Origin: Fretibacter rubidus
Lineage (GTDB): Bacteria; Pseudomonadota; Alphaproteobacteria; Caulobacterales; Maricaulaceae
NCBI RefSeq assembly: GCF_041429785.1
Contig: NZ_CP163423.1
Coordinates: forward strand, 868,001 to 932,000
Direction of reading: 5' to 3'
Length of the DNA stretch: 64,000 bases
Numbering within the stretch: position 1 is the stretch's first letter; each line of letters opens with the position of its first letter. The position numbers and the translations under genes are program-made. Shown piece after piece: positions 1 through 9,341 of this stretch. Under the pieces are notes generated by a model, which was not told the DNA's origin, did not search any database, and was given only the letters and a program-made list of their open reading frames with translations.

Positions 1-46
1 CGAGACGTTGTGCAAGTGACTGTCTGTAATTTAATGGAACACAAAT

Positions 47-613
47 ATGGCTGGATTTCTAAAAAAGCTCTTTGGCGGCGGTAATAATGCGGCCAAAACA
101 GACGCAGAGCGTATCTACCGTACATTAATGGGGGCGGCGCGTAATCCAGCGTTTTACGGGGCGGATAAGGCACTTGATAATTACGACGGGCGTATTGATG
201 TGCTGACCCTTCACCTATCCGTTGTGTTGCACGCGCTAAATGATCACGCCGAGCAAGGCAAGCGCCTTTCGCAAGCGATTTACGAGATTATGCGCGATGA
301 TTTTGATGTGGCGCTGCGCGAAGAAGGGTTATCTGACACTGGCGTGATGAAACGCATTAAGCCGATGATTCGCCTGTTTTACACGCGTATCAAAGCTTAC
401 ACTGACGCTTTTATTGCGGGTGAACGTAAAGCGGCGCTAGAGGCGGCTCTGCGCAGCGGATTGCTTGTAGATCAAGGGGCTGATTTTGCACCTGCGCTGG
501 CAGATTATACGCTCGCGTTTCGGGATAATTTGAACGGCAAATCACTGGGTGATATTGCGCTGGCGTCTTTTGATATACCGCCTCTACCTACACAGGCGCC
601 GAGCGCCGCTTAA
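47..613 (+). CDS. Ubiquinol-cytochrome c chaperone (CBP3 family)
   Basis: The 188-residue protein belongs to the ubiquinol-cytochrome c chaperone (CBP3/UQCC1) family, which helps assemble cytochrome b of the bc1 complex at the inner membrane. The family core runs from about residue 20 to 170, with the pattern LMGAARNP then DGRIDVLTLH near the N-terminus and an all-helical body. It has no signal peptide or membrane segment. The ATG start follows a weak purine stretch. In many alphaproteobacteria this gene is followed by a DUF177 gene and rpmF before plsX. Here only about 90 bases separate it from plsX and neither gene is present. Family assignment is from sequence pattern memory and is fairly secure. 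Confidence 0.82.
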   Translation: MAGFLKKLFGGGNNAAKTDAERIYRTLMGAARNPAFYGADKALDNYDGRIDVLTLHLSVVLHALNDHAEQGKRLSQAIYEIMRDDFDVALREEGLSDTGVMKRIKPMIRLFYTRIKAYTDAFIAGERKAALEAALRSGLLVDQGADFAPALADYTLAFRDNLNGKSLGDIALASFDIPPLPTQAPSAA

Positions 614-704
614 CGCAGTTTCATAAATCATGATTAGGCATGACGGCTTGGCTGCGCTATAGCTGCGACACATTATACGGCTAATCATAAGAATAGGGAG
701 CGCT

Positions 705-1757
705 ATGCTGGACGGCTTGATCATATCAATCGATGCAATGGGCGGGGACGATGCGCCCGATGTTGTGATCAAGGGGCTGGAGTATTTCCTTAAAACGACG
801 GGCAAACAACGCAAAGCGCGGTTCTTGTTGCATGGTGATCAGGCGGCGATCAACACGCTGCTGGCTAAAGCGCCGCTGACCAAGGCGCGGTCCGAGATTC
901 GCCATAGCGATAGCTCTATTGAAATGGACGCCAAACCTTCCCAAGCCCTGCGCCGGGGGAAGGGCTCGTCCATGTGGAATGCCATTCAATCCGTGAAATC
1001 CGGCGAGGCAGAGATTGTCGTCTCGGCGGGCAATACGGGCGCGTTGATGGCCATGTCGATGATGATATTAAAGCGCAAACAGGGCGTGCAGCGTCCCGCG
1101 CTTGCCGCCAGCTGGCCGAATGAAGGCGGCACATCGGTCGTGCTAGATGTGGGCGCGAATGTGGATGCGGACGCTGGGCAATTAACCGAATTTGCCGTAT
1201 TGGGCGAAGCCTTTTACCGCGCGCTTTATAAAACAGACCGCCCGCGCGTGAGCCTGCTAAACGTCGGGACCGAAGATCAAAAGGGCAATGCCGTTATTAA
1301 AGCCGCCCATGAGCGACTATCCGAGAGCCAATTGGGCCTAAATTATATCGGCTATGTCGAAGGGTCTGACATATCGCTCGGCGGGGCAGAGGTGATAGTG
1401 ACCGACGGCTTTACAGGCAATATCGCGCTGAAAACAGCCGAAGGCACAGCCAAGTTGGTCGGGCGTTATATGAAAGACGCGCTGCAAGGCTCATGGTGGT
1501 CAAAGTTTACGGCGTTCCTGAATATGCGGGCTTTGCTCGCTTTGAAAAAACGGATCGACCCCAGCGGTTTTAACGGTGCTGTGTTCTTGGGGTTAAACGG
1601 CGTGGTGATTAAATCCCACGGCGGTACGGATGCCAAGGGCTATGCCAATGCCGTCAATATCGCCATTGGTCTGGCCGAGAGTGATTTTTTACAGACAATT
1701 GACGTGACCCTCGAAGCGCTGCACGATGAAGATGATAACATCGGATTTATAAAATAA
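705..1757 (+). CDS. plsX: Phosphate acyltransferase PlsX
   Basis: PlsX converts acyl-ACP to acyl-phosphate, the acyl donor for PlsY in phosphatidic acid synthesis, and works peripherally at the inner membrane. The 350-residue length is normal. The N-terminal motif [12 protein letters not shown] (residues 8-19) and the later stretches GALMAMSMM and [10 protein letters not shown] are typical of the family. The ATG at 705 has a GGGAG ribosome site about six bases upstream. The TAA stop overlaps the fabH start codon by one base (TAATG), so the two genes are translationally coupled, as in most alphaproteobacteria. Confidence 0.96.
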   Translation: MLDGLIISIDAMGGDDAPDVVIKGLEYFLKTTGKQRKARFLLHGDQAAINTLLAKAPLTKARSEIRHSDSSIEMDAKPSQALRRGKGSSMWNAIQSVKSGEAEIVVSAGNTGALMAMSMMILKRKQGVQRPALAASWPNEGGTSVVLDVGANVDADAGQLTEFAVLGEAFYRALYKTDRPRVSLLNVGTEDQKGNAVIKAAHERLSESQLGLNYIGYVEGSDISLGGAEVIVTDGFTGNIALKTAEGTAKLVGRYMKDALQGSWWSKFTAFLNMRALLALKKRIDPSGFNGAVFLGLNGVVIKSHGGTDAKGYANAVNIAIGLAESDFLQTIDVTLEALHDEDDNIGFIK

Positions 1758-2764
1758 TGTCTTCTGCGCCTAAGCCTCACGCTGCTAACCCTGTGAAACG
1801 CTCTGTCATTTGTGGTATTGGGCATTACTTGCCAGATAACATTGTCACCAATGACGAGCTTTCCAAGCGGGTCGATACAACGGATGAATGGATCCGTGAA
1901 CGCACGGGTATTCGTCAGCGTCATATTGCGCGCGACGGTCAAACGACATCAGACCTTGCAACACGCGCGGCAGAGGCTGCCTTGAACGATGCGGGCTTAA
2001 CCGCCCAAGACATTGACCTGATTGTCGTTGCCACCACCACGCCTGATTATACCTTTCCCGCGACAGCCACGATTGTGCAAGAGCGTCTGGGCATCCATCA
2101 CGGTGCCGCCTTTGATGTGCAGGCCGTGTGCAGCGGTTTTATCTACGGCCTTAAAGTGACCGATTCGCTCCTGCGGACTGGCGGGGCGACGCGGGCCTTG
2201 GTGATTGGGGCCGAGACGTTTTCTCGGCTGCTTGATTGGACAGACCGCACGACCTGCGTATTGTTTGGAGACGGGGCCGGGGCCGTGGTGATGGAATGCC
2301 AAGACGGCGAGGGCAGTAATGATGACCGCGGTATCTTAAATGCGATCATACGCTCTGATGGGCGGCACCGCGAAATGCTTTATGTGGACGGTGGGCCGTC
2401 CCTGACGGGGACAGTGGGTCATGTGCGCATGCTCGGCAACCAAGTCTTTCGTCATGCCGTCACCGATATTGCCGCGATTATGAAAGAATGCGCCGATAAT
2501 TGTGACATTCCGATCAATGATATCGATTGGTTTGTCCCGCACCAAGCCAATCAACGGATTTTAGACGGTGTTGCCAAGCGCCTAAAGATTGACCCGACCC
2601 GCGTCATTTCCAAAGTCGGCGACCATGCCAACACATCAGCGGCGTCTGTACCGCTGGCGATGCAGGCTGCGATTGCAGATGGGCGTATAAAACGCGGCGA
2701 CCTTGTCATGTTAGAAGCTTTTGGCGGCGGCTTTACCTGGGGCGCGACGCTTTTGCGGCTTTAG
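1757..2764 (+). CDS. fabH: 3-oxoacyl-ACP synthase III (FabH)
   Basis: FabH condenses acetyl-CoA with malonyl-ACP to start type II fatty acid synthesis. At 335 residues it has family length. The catalytic triad can be placed: Cys125 in VQAVCSGF, His262 in FVPHQANQ and Asn292 in GDHANTSAA. The QANQRI region that contacts ACP is intact. The start codon overlaps the plsX stop by one base. The next gene, ihfA, lies 149 bases downstream behind its own regulatory region, so fabH is probably the last gene of the lipid operon. Confidence 0.97.
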   Translation: MSSAPKPHAANPVKRSVICGIGHYLPDNIVTNDELSKRVDTTDEWIRERTGIRQRHIARDGQTTSDLATRAAEAALNDAGLTAQDIDLIVVATTTPDYTFPATATIVQERLGIHHGAAFDVQAVCSGFIYGLKVTDSLLRTGGATRALVIGAETFSRLLDWTDRTTCVLFGDGAGAVVMECQDGEGSNDDRGILNAIIRSDGRHREMLYVDGGPSLTGTVGHVRMLGNQVFRHAVTDIAAIMKECADNCDIPINDIDWFVPHQANQRILDGVAKRLKIDPTRVISKVGDHANTSAASVPLAMQAAIADGRIKRGDLVMLEAFGGGFTWGATLLRL

Positions 2765-2860
2765 CCCCGATTTTCCTTAAATTTGGGCGAAATTTAACAC
2801 AGCCTCTACCAATCCTACTGTTTTTTAAGCCTTTTTACTGATTTCGCTGGATTCTTTCGC

Positions 2861-2875
2861 TTAACCTTGCTTTAA
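2861..2875 (+). promoter_or_regulatory. CtrA-type binding site upstream of ihfA
   Basis: The sequence TTAACCTTGCTTTAA is a perfect TTAA-N7-TTAA match, which is the full consensus of the alphaproteobacterial cell-cycle regulator CtrA. It lies 39 bases before the ihfA start codon, in the fabH-ihfA intergenic region, where a promoter would be expected. The consensus is established for Caulobacter and relatives. Function at this site is inferred from match and position only. Confidence 0.6.
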
Positions 2876-2913
2876 GGTTTTCAATGTTGTGGGGGCGTGA
2901 GGGAGAGGCACAG

Positions 2914-3219
2914 ATGAGCACGAACACGGTTACACGCGCAGATTTGGCGGAAGCTGTTTACCGTGAGATTGGCTTGTCCCGCTCCGAGAGCGCAGAGCTC
3001 GTTGAATCCGTGATTGATCATATTTCAGACGCGCTACTACGCGGGGAAAGCGTAAAGCTGGCCGGATTTGGCACATTTTCACTCCGTGATAAAAAAGAAC
3101 GCATGGGCCGTAACCCGAAAACGGGCGAAGCTGTGCCGATAACATCGCGCCGCGTGCTATCTTTCAAACCCTCACAAGTGATGCGAGAGCGTGTCGATTC
3201 GGCGCTTTCCAATAAATAG
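2914..3219 (+). CDS. ihfA: Integration host factor subunit alpha
   Basis: The 101-residue protein is the alpha subunit of IHF, a nucleoid protein that bends DNA as a heterodimer with IHF-beta. Residues 4-95 form the HU/IHF fold. [12 protein letters not shown] is the beta-arm tip with the intercalating proline. I chose the ATG at 2914 because GGGAG lies about eight bases upstream and the protein then starts at the usual position before [10 protein letters not shown]. An in-frame ATG at 2884 is an alternative without a good ribosome site. A perfect CtrA box precedes the gene. Confidence 0.96.
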   Translation: MSTNTVTRADLAEAVYREIGLSRSESAELVESVIDHISDALLRGESVKLAGFGTFSLRDKKERMGRNPKTGEAVPITSRRVLSFKPSQVMRERVDSALSNK

Positions 3220-3285
3220 GGTAAACTGCTGATTCGAGGGGGCTGATGCGTCGTTTGTTGACGGGAACAGCCATTGGGACGAGAT

Positions 3286-4071
3286 ATGCAGTCGAAAACG
3301 ACACGAGCTTTTAGAACCATAAGCGAAGCCGGCGAAGAGCTGGACTTGCAGCCCCATGTCTTGCGCTTTTGGGAATCCAAATTCCCGCAAATTAAGCCGA
3401 TGAAACGCGGTGGTGGGCGGCGTTTTTACCGTCCTGAAGATATTGAATTTCTGCGCGGGATTAAAATCCTGCTGCATGATGAAAAACACCCGATTAAAGA
3501 TGTGCAAAAGCTTATCCGTGTCAAAGGCGCCGCCCGTGTTTTGGAATTGGGCCGCTCTGTAGAGCGCGCCGCCAAACCCAAAGCGGTAGAGGACACCGTC
3601 CTTGTGCCAGAGCGGATTGTCAAAGCCGAAGACACGGCCCCCAAACCAGCGCCCGCTGCGCCCGTGGTTGAAACCCCGCCTGTTGTTGAGACTCCGCCTG
3701 CTGTTGACACCCCACCTACAGTTGAGACAATGCCAGCGCCCGCCGCCAATAACGACACAATCCTGCGCCCCATTGGTACGCCGAGCCCCGTCTCGCCGCC
3801 CCAAGTCTCGCCGCCCCCAGTCTCACCGCCCCCTGTCGCAACGCACCAACCACCCGTCCTCGATTTGGTCGAACCCATCACAGAGGATGATGAGCCAGAT
3901 TATCACGCGGGTATGTTGGACGACACAGCGCGCGATACGTCAACGCCGCCAGCTCCGCCAACGCCCGCGCCAAGCGGCCTATCGGAGGACGACCGCGAAG
4001 AGCTGGAAACCGCCCTAGAGCGCCTCATGAAACTCCGCGGGCAATGGGATAGCTTTCAAAAAGACGGCTAG
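3286..4071 (+). CDS. MerR-family transcriptional regulator with proline-rich tail
   Basis: Residues 8-75 are a MerR-type winged helix-turn-helix, including [11 protein letters not shown] and [15 protein letters not shown]. This is the regulator that follows ihfA in most alphaproteobacteria. The target is unknown, and no effector-binding domain or metal-binding cysteines are visible. The middle of the protein is low complexity, with several copies of VETPP and then SPPPV units encoded by 21-base and about 15-base direct repeats between 3660 and 3840. The C-terminus is a short acidic helical segment ending [11 protein letters not shown]. The ATG at 3286 has GGGACGAG just upstream. The TTG at 3274 is an unlikely start. 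Confidence 0.87.
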   Translation: MQSKTTRAFRTISEAGEELDLQPHVLRFWESKFPQIKPMKRGGGRRFYRPEDIEFLRGIKILLHDEKHPIKDVQKLIRVKGAARVLELGRSVERAAKPKAVEDTVLVPERIVKAEDTAPKPAPAAPVVETPPVVETPPAVDTPPTVETMPAPAANNDTILRPIGTPSPVSPPQVSPPPVSPPPVATHQPPVLDLVEPITEDDEPDYHAGMLDDTARDTSTPPAPPTPAPSGLSEDDREELETALERLMKLRGQWDSFQKDG

Positions 4072-4185
4072 GGGTATTGGGAGGTTAAATCCTCATAGCG
4101 GACATTAACTGAGCGACTTAATTTACCAAGAATGGCCCATTTTCGAGACACCATTTGAGTTGGGTGCATTTCCATTGTTTTGACA

Positions 4186-5505
4186 CTAACCAAGGTAAAT
4201 AGAGCCTTCGGGATATTGTATTCTCGGTGTTGTTTTCGATGCGAGGAAGAACCCAAGGGTCAAAGGGCCAAGCCTCCCTAAGAACATTATCAAGCAAATG
4301 ATTGCTCTACCAAAGTCATTGAGCTCGCCGGTCGCGCCTTGGCTCAATCCAACTGTTCCGAAGGCAGAGGTGACTTCAAATGCCGCCATTAAAAAGTCTA
4401 TTTCATGCGTTGCAACGATCAAGAATAAACCCGCTAAAATAACGAAAAGACTTATTGTCAACAGCGCCATCACTTTCAAGCCTTGCTGTAATCCCACGCT
4501 GTATCCGAATGCTCTCATTTTTCCGGAATTGCGGAAAAATGCTATCGTCGCGAGTAGGAGCACCACAGCGGTAGTGACCTTAATGCCACCGGCCGTAGAT
4601 GTGCTGCCGCCGCCGATGACCATCAGAACCATCGTCATAAGTGTTGTGCTATCCTTCATGGCCGCCGTATTCATTGAGTTAAAACCAGCCGTTCGAGGGG
4701 TGACGGCCTCGAACCATATTGCGTTCACTCTCTCCCCTGAAGTTGCCAAACCAGCCAGTGTTTCAGGGTTGTTCCATTCCAACACTCCATACCCAAAGCA
4801 GGAGATAAGGATTAGGCTGAGTGTTCCGACTAACATTAAACGCGTGTGCAGAGAGAACTTCTGCCATTTTCCATAGACTAAAATATCAGACAGTACCGCG
4901 AAGCCCAGACCAGCCACAATAAATTGCACGGAAATCGTAAATATTATGAGTGGATTATCGACATAGCCCATGAGGCTGTCAGAGAATAATGAAAAGCCTG
5001 CATTATTGAAAGCGGAGATGGAATGAAAGGCAGCCTGCCATAGACCTTCACCCCAACCGAAGTCAGGCACGAAAACGAGTGCCATGATGGCCATGCCTAT
5101 CACCTCACAAACCAACACAACTTTGAACACAACCCAAACGATGTCGAGTAATCCCCCCAGAGAGGACAGGCCCATCTCTTCCCTAAGAAATTGGCGCTGC
5201 CCCAGACCAATTTGCATGCCTAGGGATGAGAGAACTAGGACTGCAAACGTCATAAGGCCCATGCCCCCAAGCTGTATCAACAGCATGAGGACACCTTGCC
5301 CGAATGTGGTGAATGCCGTTCCGGTGTCGACGACGACCAAGCCGGTCACCGTGACAGCTGAGGTGGCCGTAAAGAATGCATCTGACCAAGTGATGCTGTC
5401 AGTGGATGCGATAGGTAACATCAACAATAAGGCGCCAACCGTAATCCAACTTAAATATAGCAGTGCCAGCAAAGCGGGGGCTGGCAAATCCAGAAAGCGT
5501 CTCAT
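4186..5505 (-). CDS. ktrB: KtrB/TrkH-type potassium uptake channel subunit
   Basis: This 439-residue integral membrane protein is the ion-conducting subunit of a Ktr potassium uptake system. The four pseudo-repeated pore loops are visible as TVTGL, FNNAGFS, TPRTAGFNS and FGTVGLS, each with the selectivity-filter glycine. A glycine- and serine-rich GGGSTSTAGGIK segment matches the gating loop of the third repeat. The length is closer to KtrB than to the longer TrkH. The gene lies seven bases downstream of its regulatory partner ktrA on the same strand, so the two form an operon. Coupling to Na+ is known for some KtrB proteins but cannot be read here. Confidence 0.9.
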   Translation of the reverse strand: MRRFLDLPAPALLALLYLSWITVGALLLMLPIASTDSITWSDAFFTATSAVTVTGLVVVDTGTAFTTFGQGVLMLLIQLGGMGLMTFAVLVLSSLGMQIGLGQRQFLREEMGLSSLGGLLDIVWVVFKVVLVCEVIGMAIMALVFVPDFGWGEGLWQAAFHSISAFNNAGFSLFSDSLMGYVDNPLIIFTISVQFIVAGLGFAVLSDILVYGKWQKFSLHTRLMLVGTLSLILISCFGYGVLEWNNPETLAGLATSGERVNAIWFEAVTPRTAGFNSMNTAAMKDSTTLMTMVLMVIGGGSTSTAGGIKVTTAVVLLLATIAFFRNSGKMRAFGYSVGLQQGLKVMALLTISLFVILAGLFLIVATHEIDFLMAAFEVTSAFGTVGLSQGATGELNDFGRAIICLIMFLGRLGPLTLGFFLASKTTPRIQYPEGSIYLG

Positions 5506-5511
5506 GGCAGA

Positions 5512-6174
5512 CTAGTTCGCGTCGGAGAATTTGCGCAACTGACTCCGCGTGCCGAATAAAATGATCTTATCATTTTCTTTCAAAGCATCTTTAAATTCAG
5601 CTGGACTAGAAAACACGCAATCAGTGTAAACGCCCATACACGAAATATTGTGAGACTTCTCGAATTTAAATTCCTTCAATAACTTACCGGCCAAAGAAGA
5701 ATGGACCTCCATCATAACGACGTATTGTCCGTCGCCAAGTGACATGAAGTCATCGACATAAGGGTTATGGATAATCTGAGCGATATGCGTACCGAAGCGC
5801 TGCTCGGGAAGAACAACGTGGTGGACACCTATTGCTTTCAAGATTTTTCGCTGCGTTTCGGTCTGCGCTTTAACCCAAACCTGCTTGCATCCCAATTCCA
5901 TCACATTCATGGCGGTGAGAATGCTCGCCTCAGTATTTTCACCAATGGACACTAAGACGGCATCATAAGTCTCAAGTGCGCATTGCGAGAGAGCTTTGTC
6001 ATCAGTTGCATCAACCTGAATAGATGATTTTATCTCATCGCATATCATACTCACACGCGCAGGGTTGTCGTCAATACCCAGAACATTGTCCCCCATGCGG
6101 GTTAATTCTCTAGCGACAGAGACACCAAAGGTGCCGAGGCCAATGATAGCTACATTTCTGGATTTGTTGGCCAT
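5512..6174 (-). CDS. ktrA: KtrA/TrkA-type regulatory RCK subunit
   Basis: The 220-residue cytoplasmic protein carries an N-terminal RCK (TrkA-N) Rossmann domain, with IIGLGTFGVSVAREL near residue 10 and an acidic GIDDN at the end of the second strand, as expected for NAD(H) or nucleotide binding. A shorter TrkA-C domain runs from about residue 140 to 218. Such subunits form an octameric ring that gates KtrB in response to ATP/ADP or NAD(H). One RCK unit per chain matches KtrA rather than the two-unit TrkA. It is the first gene of the two-gene operon. Confidence 0.92.
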   Translation of the reverse strand: MANKSRNVAIIGLGTFGVSVARELTRMGDNVLGIDDNPARVSMICDEIKSSIQVDATDDKALSQCALETYDAVLVSIGENTEASILTAMNVMELGCKQVWVKAQTETQRKILKAIGVHHVVLPEQRFGTHIAQIIHNPYVDDFMSLGDGQYVVMMEVHSSLAGKLLKEFKFEKSHNISCMGVYTDCVFSSPAEFKDALKENDKIILFGTRSQLRKFSDAN

Positions 6175-6373
6175 GTATTAAGTTTCTAAACGTTGTCTGA
6201 ACGCAGTGTTACTACATCAATTAGCCTAGCTCATGTAGGTTCCTCAGTCTATTTATTGTTTTACGAAGTTTTCTAACTCGGAGGTCCGGCTTGCCCCCTT
6301 AGCTGACATCCGTCAGCATCCCCAAATCGCGCCATAGCTGCCGCTGCTAGTGTTTGAGATTACAGACTCGCTT

Positions 6374-7144
6374 ATGTCCGTAAAGCCCAAATCTCCCATT
6401 CCCCCAAACCACCCAATTCACAAATTATCTTCCCCTGCTGATATCCTCATGCATCCTTATTGGGTGGAATTTTATGATGATACCCTTGGCCAGTTACGGC
6501 TTTTATTTGAGATCCTGACGGCGCGTCTGGCTTTGCTGGCGGCTGACAGTCACAAAAATCATTGCCAGATCACAAAGCTGATCCGCACAATAGGGCGGGT
6601 TGTGCGGATGATTATCGATACGCATGTTTGGCTCTATCAGCGCGATATGAAAGCGCGCATGTTGTCTGATCCCGACTGGCGGGCGCGCGTGATCGCGCAG
6701 CTGGGCGGGTTTAGCGCGATACAGCGCTGGCGGGAGCGGTGGACGGCATGGCACGGCAAGGGTATTGGCGCAGACAGGCGCGGGCCGCATAATCGCCAAA
6801 ACGCCGCTGACACAGCTGCGCCGCGGTCATCCGCTCATGCCGAAATACCTCACTCTGGGACATCTCATGCTGGGAAACTTAAGACAGGCCCAAAACAATT
6901 TTGCCTCGCGCCCATGCCGCAGGGTTTTTATACGCGCCTGTCTAGGCCCCGTGATGAGGCCCCGCATCGCCCATATCAGTCACCGCCCATGCGGTCGCCT
7001 TTTGCAAAACTTATCCCCCTGACGGCGGATGAAATTATACCGCGCCGCTCACATACGCCGCACAGGCGTCGTGACAGACAGGGAGAGTCTGCGCCGCGCC
7101 GCGATGATCACACAGCGCCGCCGCCGCGACCCTATCCGCCTTAA
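6374..7144 (+). CDS. Unrecognised protein with basic, low-complexity C-terminal half
   Basis: I do not recognise this 256-residue protein. The N-terminal half (residues 20-130) looks folded and helical, with long leucine- and alanine-rich stretches such as FEILTARLALLAAD and a Trp/Arg-rich end. The C-terminal half is rich in Arg, His and Pro and appears disordered. I took the ATG at 6374. A GTG at 6350 is in frame, and neither has a clear ribosome site. The gene has no operon partner: ktrA is divergent and the next gene starts about 190 bases on. The long open frame and folded N-terminus favour a real gene, but the C-terminal half may partly be a composition artefact. Confidence 0.5.
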   Translation: MSVKPKSPIPPNHPIHKLSSPADILMHPYWVEFYDDTLGQLRLLFEILTARLALLAADSHKNHCQITKLIRTIGRVVRMIIDTHVWLYQRDMKARMLSDPDWRARVIAQLGGFSAIQRWRERWTAWHGKGIGADRRGPHNRQNAADTAAPRSSAHAEIPHSGTSHAGKLKTGPKQFCLAPMPQGFYTRLSRPRDEAPHRPYQSPPMRSPFAKLIPLTADEIIPRRSHTPHRRRDRQGESAPRRDDHTAPPPRPYPP

Positions 7145-7337
7145 GACTTTTACATTTTTGATTGAGCCACCCTGCGTGACACGCGCGGGGGTATAGCCGC
7201 TTGGCATTTTCGCTATTTACCCCTCATTAACCCCTGTAAATCACCTGACAGGACGAAAGTGTATCAATATGGTGCATTTGTGGATGAAAATATCATATGT
7301 TCACTTTTTGTTCACAAATATATACCAAGGTTGCTTT

Positions 7338-7643
7338 ATGAAACATCATTATCTTTATATCCTCTCTGGCCCGTCACACGGTCCTATCTATATCGGCACC
7401 ACGCGCAATTTGGCACAGCGATTGACGCAGCACCGTATTGGGCGCTCAAAAATTGATGCCTTTCGCATTGACCGTCTGGTGTATATTGAACGCTACCCGA
7501 CGATAGAGGCCGCTACCGAGCGCGCCAAAGCGTTACGCGGGGCTTCGCGGGAATGGGTTGACGCGTTGATTACGCGTAAAAATCCAGACTGGCGTGATTT
7601 GGGCGATGCGGCTTTGCAAGTCGTGCAAAAGAAAGCCGCCTAA
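7338..7643 (+). CDS. GIY-YIG domain endonuclease-like protein (YhbQ type)
   Basis: This 101-residue protein is a stand-alone GIY-YIG domain. The signature appears as YLYIL then PIYIGTTRNLAQRLTQH, followed by the catalytic-region Arg and a Glu in YIERYPTIEAATERAKALRG. Short GIY-YIG proteins of this type are common in alphaproteobacteria; their substrates are mostly unknown and DNA repair or processing roles are suggested. The ATG at 7338 has AAGG seven bases upstream. Longer in-frame starts would add an unrelated N-terminus. The stop overlaps the stop of the convergent GtrA gene by four bases. Confidence 0.88.
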   Translation: MKHHYLYILSGPSHGPIYIGTTRNLAQRLTQHRIGRSKIDAFRIDRLVYIERYPTIEAATERAKALRGASREWVDALITRKNPDWRDLGDAALQVVQKKAA

Positions 7644-8035
7644 GGTTTAGGCCTAAACGAGATATATTTATGCCCAAAGTAACTCGTTACGGCTGGGCTG
7701 GCGACGCCGATAATATGCGCGACGAGCGCGGGGTAATAGTCAAACCCAAACGTCGGAAACACCCAGCGCGCGAGCAATACACTCACCGCCCAGACCTGTA
7801 TCAGCGCAATGATATTGACCACAATAAAGCCGCCCATTTCGCGGCTCGGCGCTTTGCCAGAGGGGTCAAAAACAAATTGCCGCGCCAAAATATAGGCGGT
7901 TCCCATACCGATAATATAAGCCGTAATAATCGCAACATCATAACTTAGGGCTTGGGAGAGTCCCGCGCGCGCCGCAATGTTCACAATCGCTGCGATACCC
8001 GACGTCACAAGGAATTTGAAAAACTGTGATTTCAT
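7640..8035 (-). CDS. GtrA-family membrane protein (putative polyprenyl-linked sugar flippase)
   Basis: The 131-residue protein has four predicted membrane helices and the GtrA signatures FLVTSGIAAIVNIAARAG near the N-terminus and FVFDPSG in the middle. GtrA proteins are thought to move undecaprenyl- or decaprenyl-phosphate-linked sugars across the inner membrane. In Mycobacterium tuberculosis a GtrA-like gene sits directly beside dprE1-dprE2. Here it is the last gene of an operon that contains both, overlapping the preceding FAD oxidoreductase by four bases. A role in flipping or presenting polyprenyl-phosphoryl-arabinose is inferred from this context. Confidence 0.88.
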   Translation of the reverse strand: MKSQFFKFLVTSGIAAIVNIAARAGLSQALSYDVAIITAYIIGMGTAYILARQFVFDPSGKAPSREMGGFIVVNIIALIQVWAVSVLLARWVFPTFGFDYYPALVAHIIGVASPAVTSYFGHKYISFRPKP

Positions 8036-9339
8036 GATTTTTTGTTGATGACGGATTTGGCCATCATCCGTCCAAAGCCGATGCTTTCCGATATGCCTCG
8101 GTCCTCTGGATAATAATAACAGGTGTCCGCGATTTGCAGGCCCTCTATCTCTGTTTGAACGGGGGGTAACATGTCTTTGAAATTGGGATAGCAGATGGGT
8201 TGCGCATGTTTCAGGCGGCTGACTTGGGTCGCCAGAATGTCATCCTTTGTCATATCGGGATTAGCCGCCGTAATCGCGGCAAAGGCCTCATCCAGCAGCG
8301 CCGCATCAGACCACGCCCAGCGCGGGTTAGTCACGGGCATATAATAGGGGACATAAACGATATGGGCGTCCTCAACAGGGCGCAGATTTGAAAACTCGAT
8401 AAGACCGGGAACGGCATGGTTGTCGTCAATAATATTGAGCCAGAAGTTTTCAGTTACGGATTTTTTCAACTTAAAAATAAGACAGGCCACGCCGATATTG
8501 GGAATGGCGTCATATTGTTCTTTCACCCCCTTGGGCAAGGACGGTATCATGCGAGAGATTAAAGGTGTGGGCACGGTGGAAATGACGTGATCCGCTGTAA
8601 ACTTACCCAACGGTGTTTTGACATGAAGGCTAGCATTTTGTCGTTCGACCAATGTGACCGGGGCCGATGTTTTCACCATGCCGCCCGTCGCCTCAACCGC
8701 TTTGACCAGCGCGCTGACCAACGTTTCCGTCCCGCCCTCCAGATAGCCTAATTCTTCTTGCATCAAGGACCGCCGCGACAGGCCGATGCGGCGGATCCGC
8801 GTGCCAATCCAGGTGGCGCTTATATCCTTAGTATGCTCGTAAAATTTAAGCTCAAACAAGCGCGCCCACAATTTGTCATAGCCCGATTTGCCGAGCGTAT
8901 TTTGCAGCCACTGCGGCGCGGTCAACGGCTCGACGGCATCCCAATTTTTGCGCTTAGTCGCCCAAAACGCCATGAGCGCATAACGGAATTTTTCAATCAG
9001 GGTCAAATGCGGAAAAGAAAGAAGCGCCAACGGATTGCCCCATTTATAAGACTGGCCGTGATAGTAATATCCCATCTTTGTCGCGCGCCATTGCAGGCGG
9101 TCAAAAATGCCGAGCTCTTTGAAAAGGGCAAAGCTGTCATAATCAGTTTTGCAGATGAAATGGTAATACCGTTCCAGCGACAGCCCGTCGAAATCAAAAT
9201 GCGCCGCCATGCCGCCCGGCACATCGCCCGCTTCTAGGACTAAAACGGATAGACCAGATTTGGACGCTTCATAGGCGCTCGCAAGGCCCATGGCCCCAGC
9301 GCCAATCACGATAAGATCAAAATGTGTATTCGCGCTCAC
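8032..9339 (-). CDS. NAD(P)/FAD-dependent oxidoreductase (amine oxidase/UGM-like fold)
   Basis: The 435-residue flavoprotein begins with a dinucleotide-binding motif, LIVIGAGAMGLASAYEA (residues 8-24), followed by LVLEAGDVPGGMAAHF, as in protoporphyrinogen oxidase, amine oxidase and UDP-galactopyranose mutase-like proteins. The C-terminus has the second FAD-contact segment, with EDRGISESIGFGRMMA. The start is GTG, two bases after the stop of the upstream epimerase, and the 3' end overlaps the GtrA gene by four bases. Its substrate is unknown. Its position inside the polyprenyl-arabinose operon suggests it acts on a lipid-linked or nucleotide sugar. Confidence 0.82.
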   Translation of the reverse strand: MSANTHFDLIVIGAGAMGLASAYEASKSGLSVLVLEAGDVPGGMAAHFDFDGLSLERYYHFICKTDYDSFALFKELGIFDRLQWRATKMGYYYHGQSYKWGNPLALLSFPHLTLIEKFRYALMAFWATKRKNWDAVEPLTAPQWLQNTLGKSGYDKLWARLFELKFYEHTKDISATWIGTRIRRIGLSRRSLMQEELGYLEGGTETLVSALVKAVEATGGMVKTSAPVTLVERQNASLHVKTPLGKFTADHVISTVPTPLISRMIPSLPKGVKEQYDAIPNIGVACLIFKLKKSVTENFWLNIIDDNHAVPGLIEFSNLRPVEDAHIVYVPYYMPVTNPRWAWSDAALLDEAFAAITAANPDMTKDDILATQVSRLKHAQPICYPNFKDMLPPVQTEIEGLQIADTCYYYPEDRGISESIGFGRMMAKSVINKKS

Positions 9340-9341
9340 GG

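Noticed and set aside
3426-4018. Long open frames on other strands and frames across the MerR gene
   Set aside because: They arise from the repetitive proline-rich codons of the real gene and have low-complexity translations with no ribosome site.
4298-5515. Plus-strand open frames over the KtrB gene
   Set aside because: They are antisense to a clear potassium channel gene with conserved pore motifs, and their products resemble nothing.
6302-6317. Hairpin GCTGAC-ATCC-GTCAGC as a terminator for an upstream gene
   Set aside because: The stem is only six bases, there is no U tract, and ktrA reads away from it, so no gene ends here.
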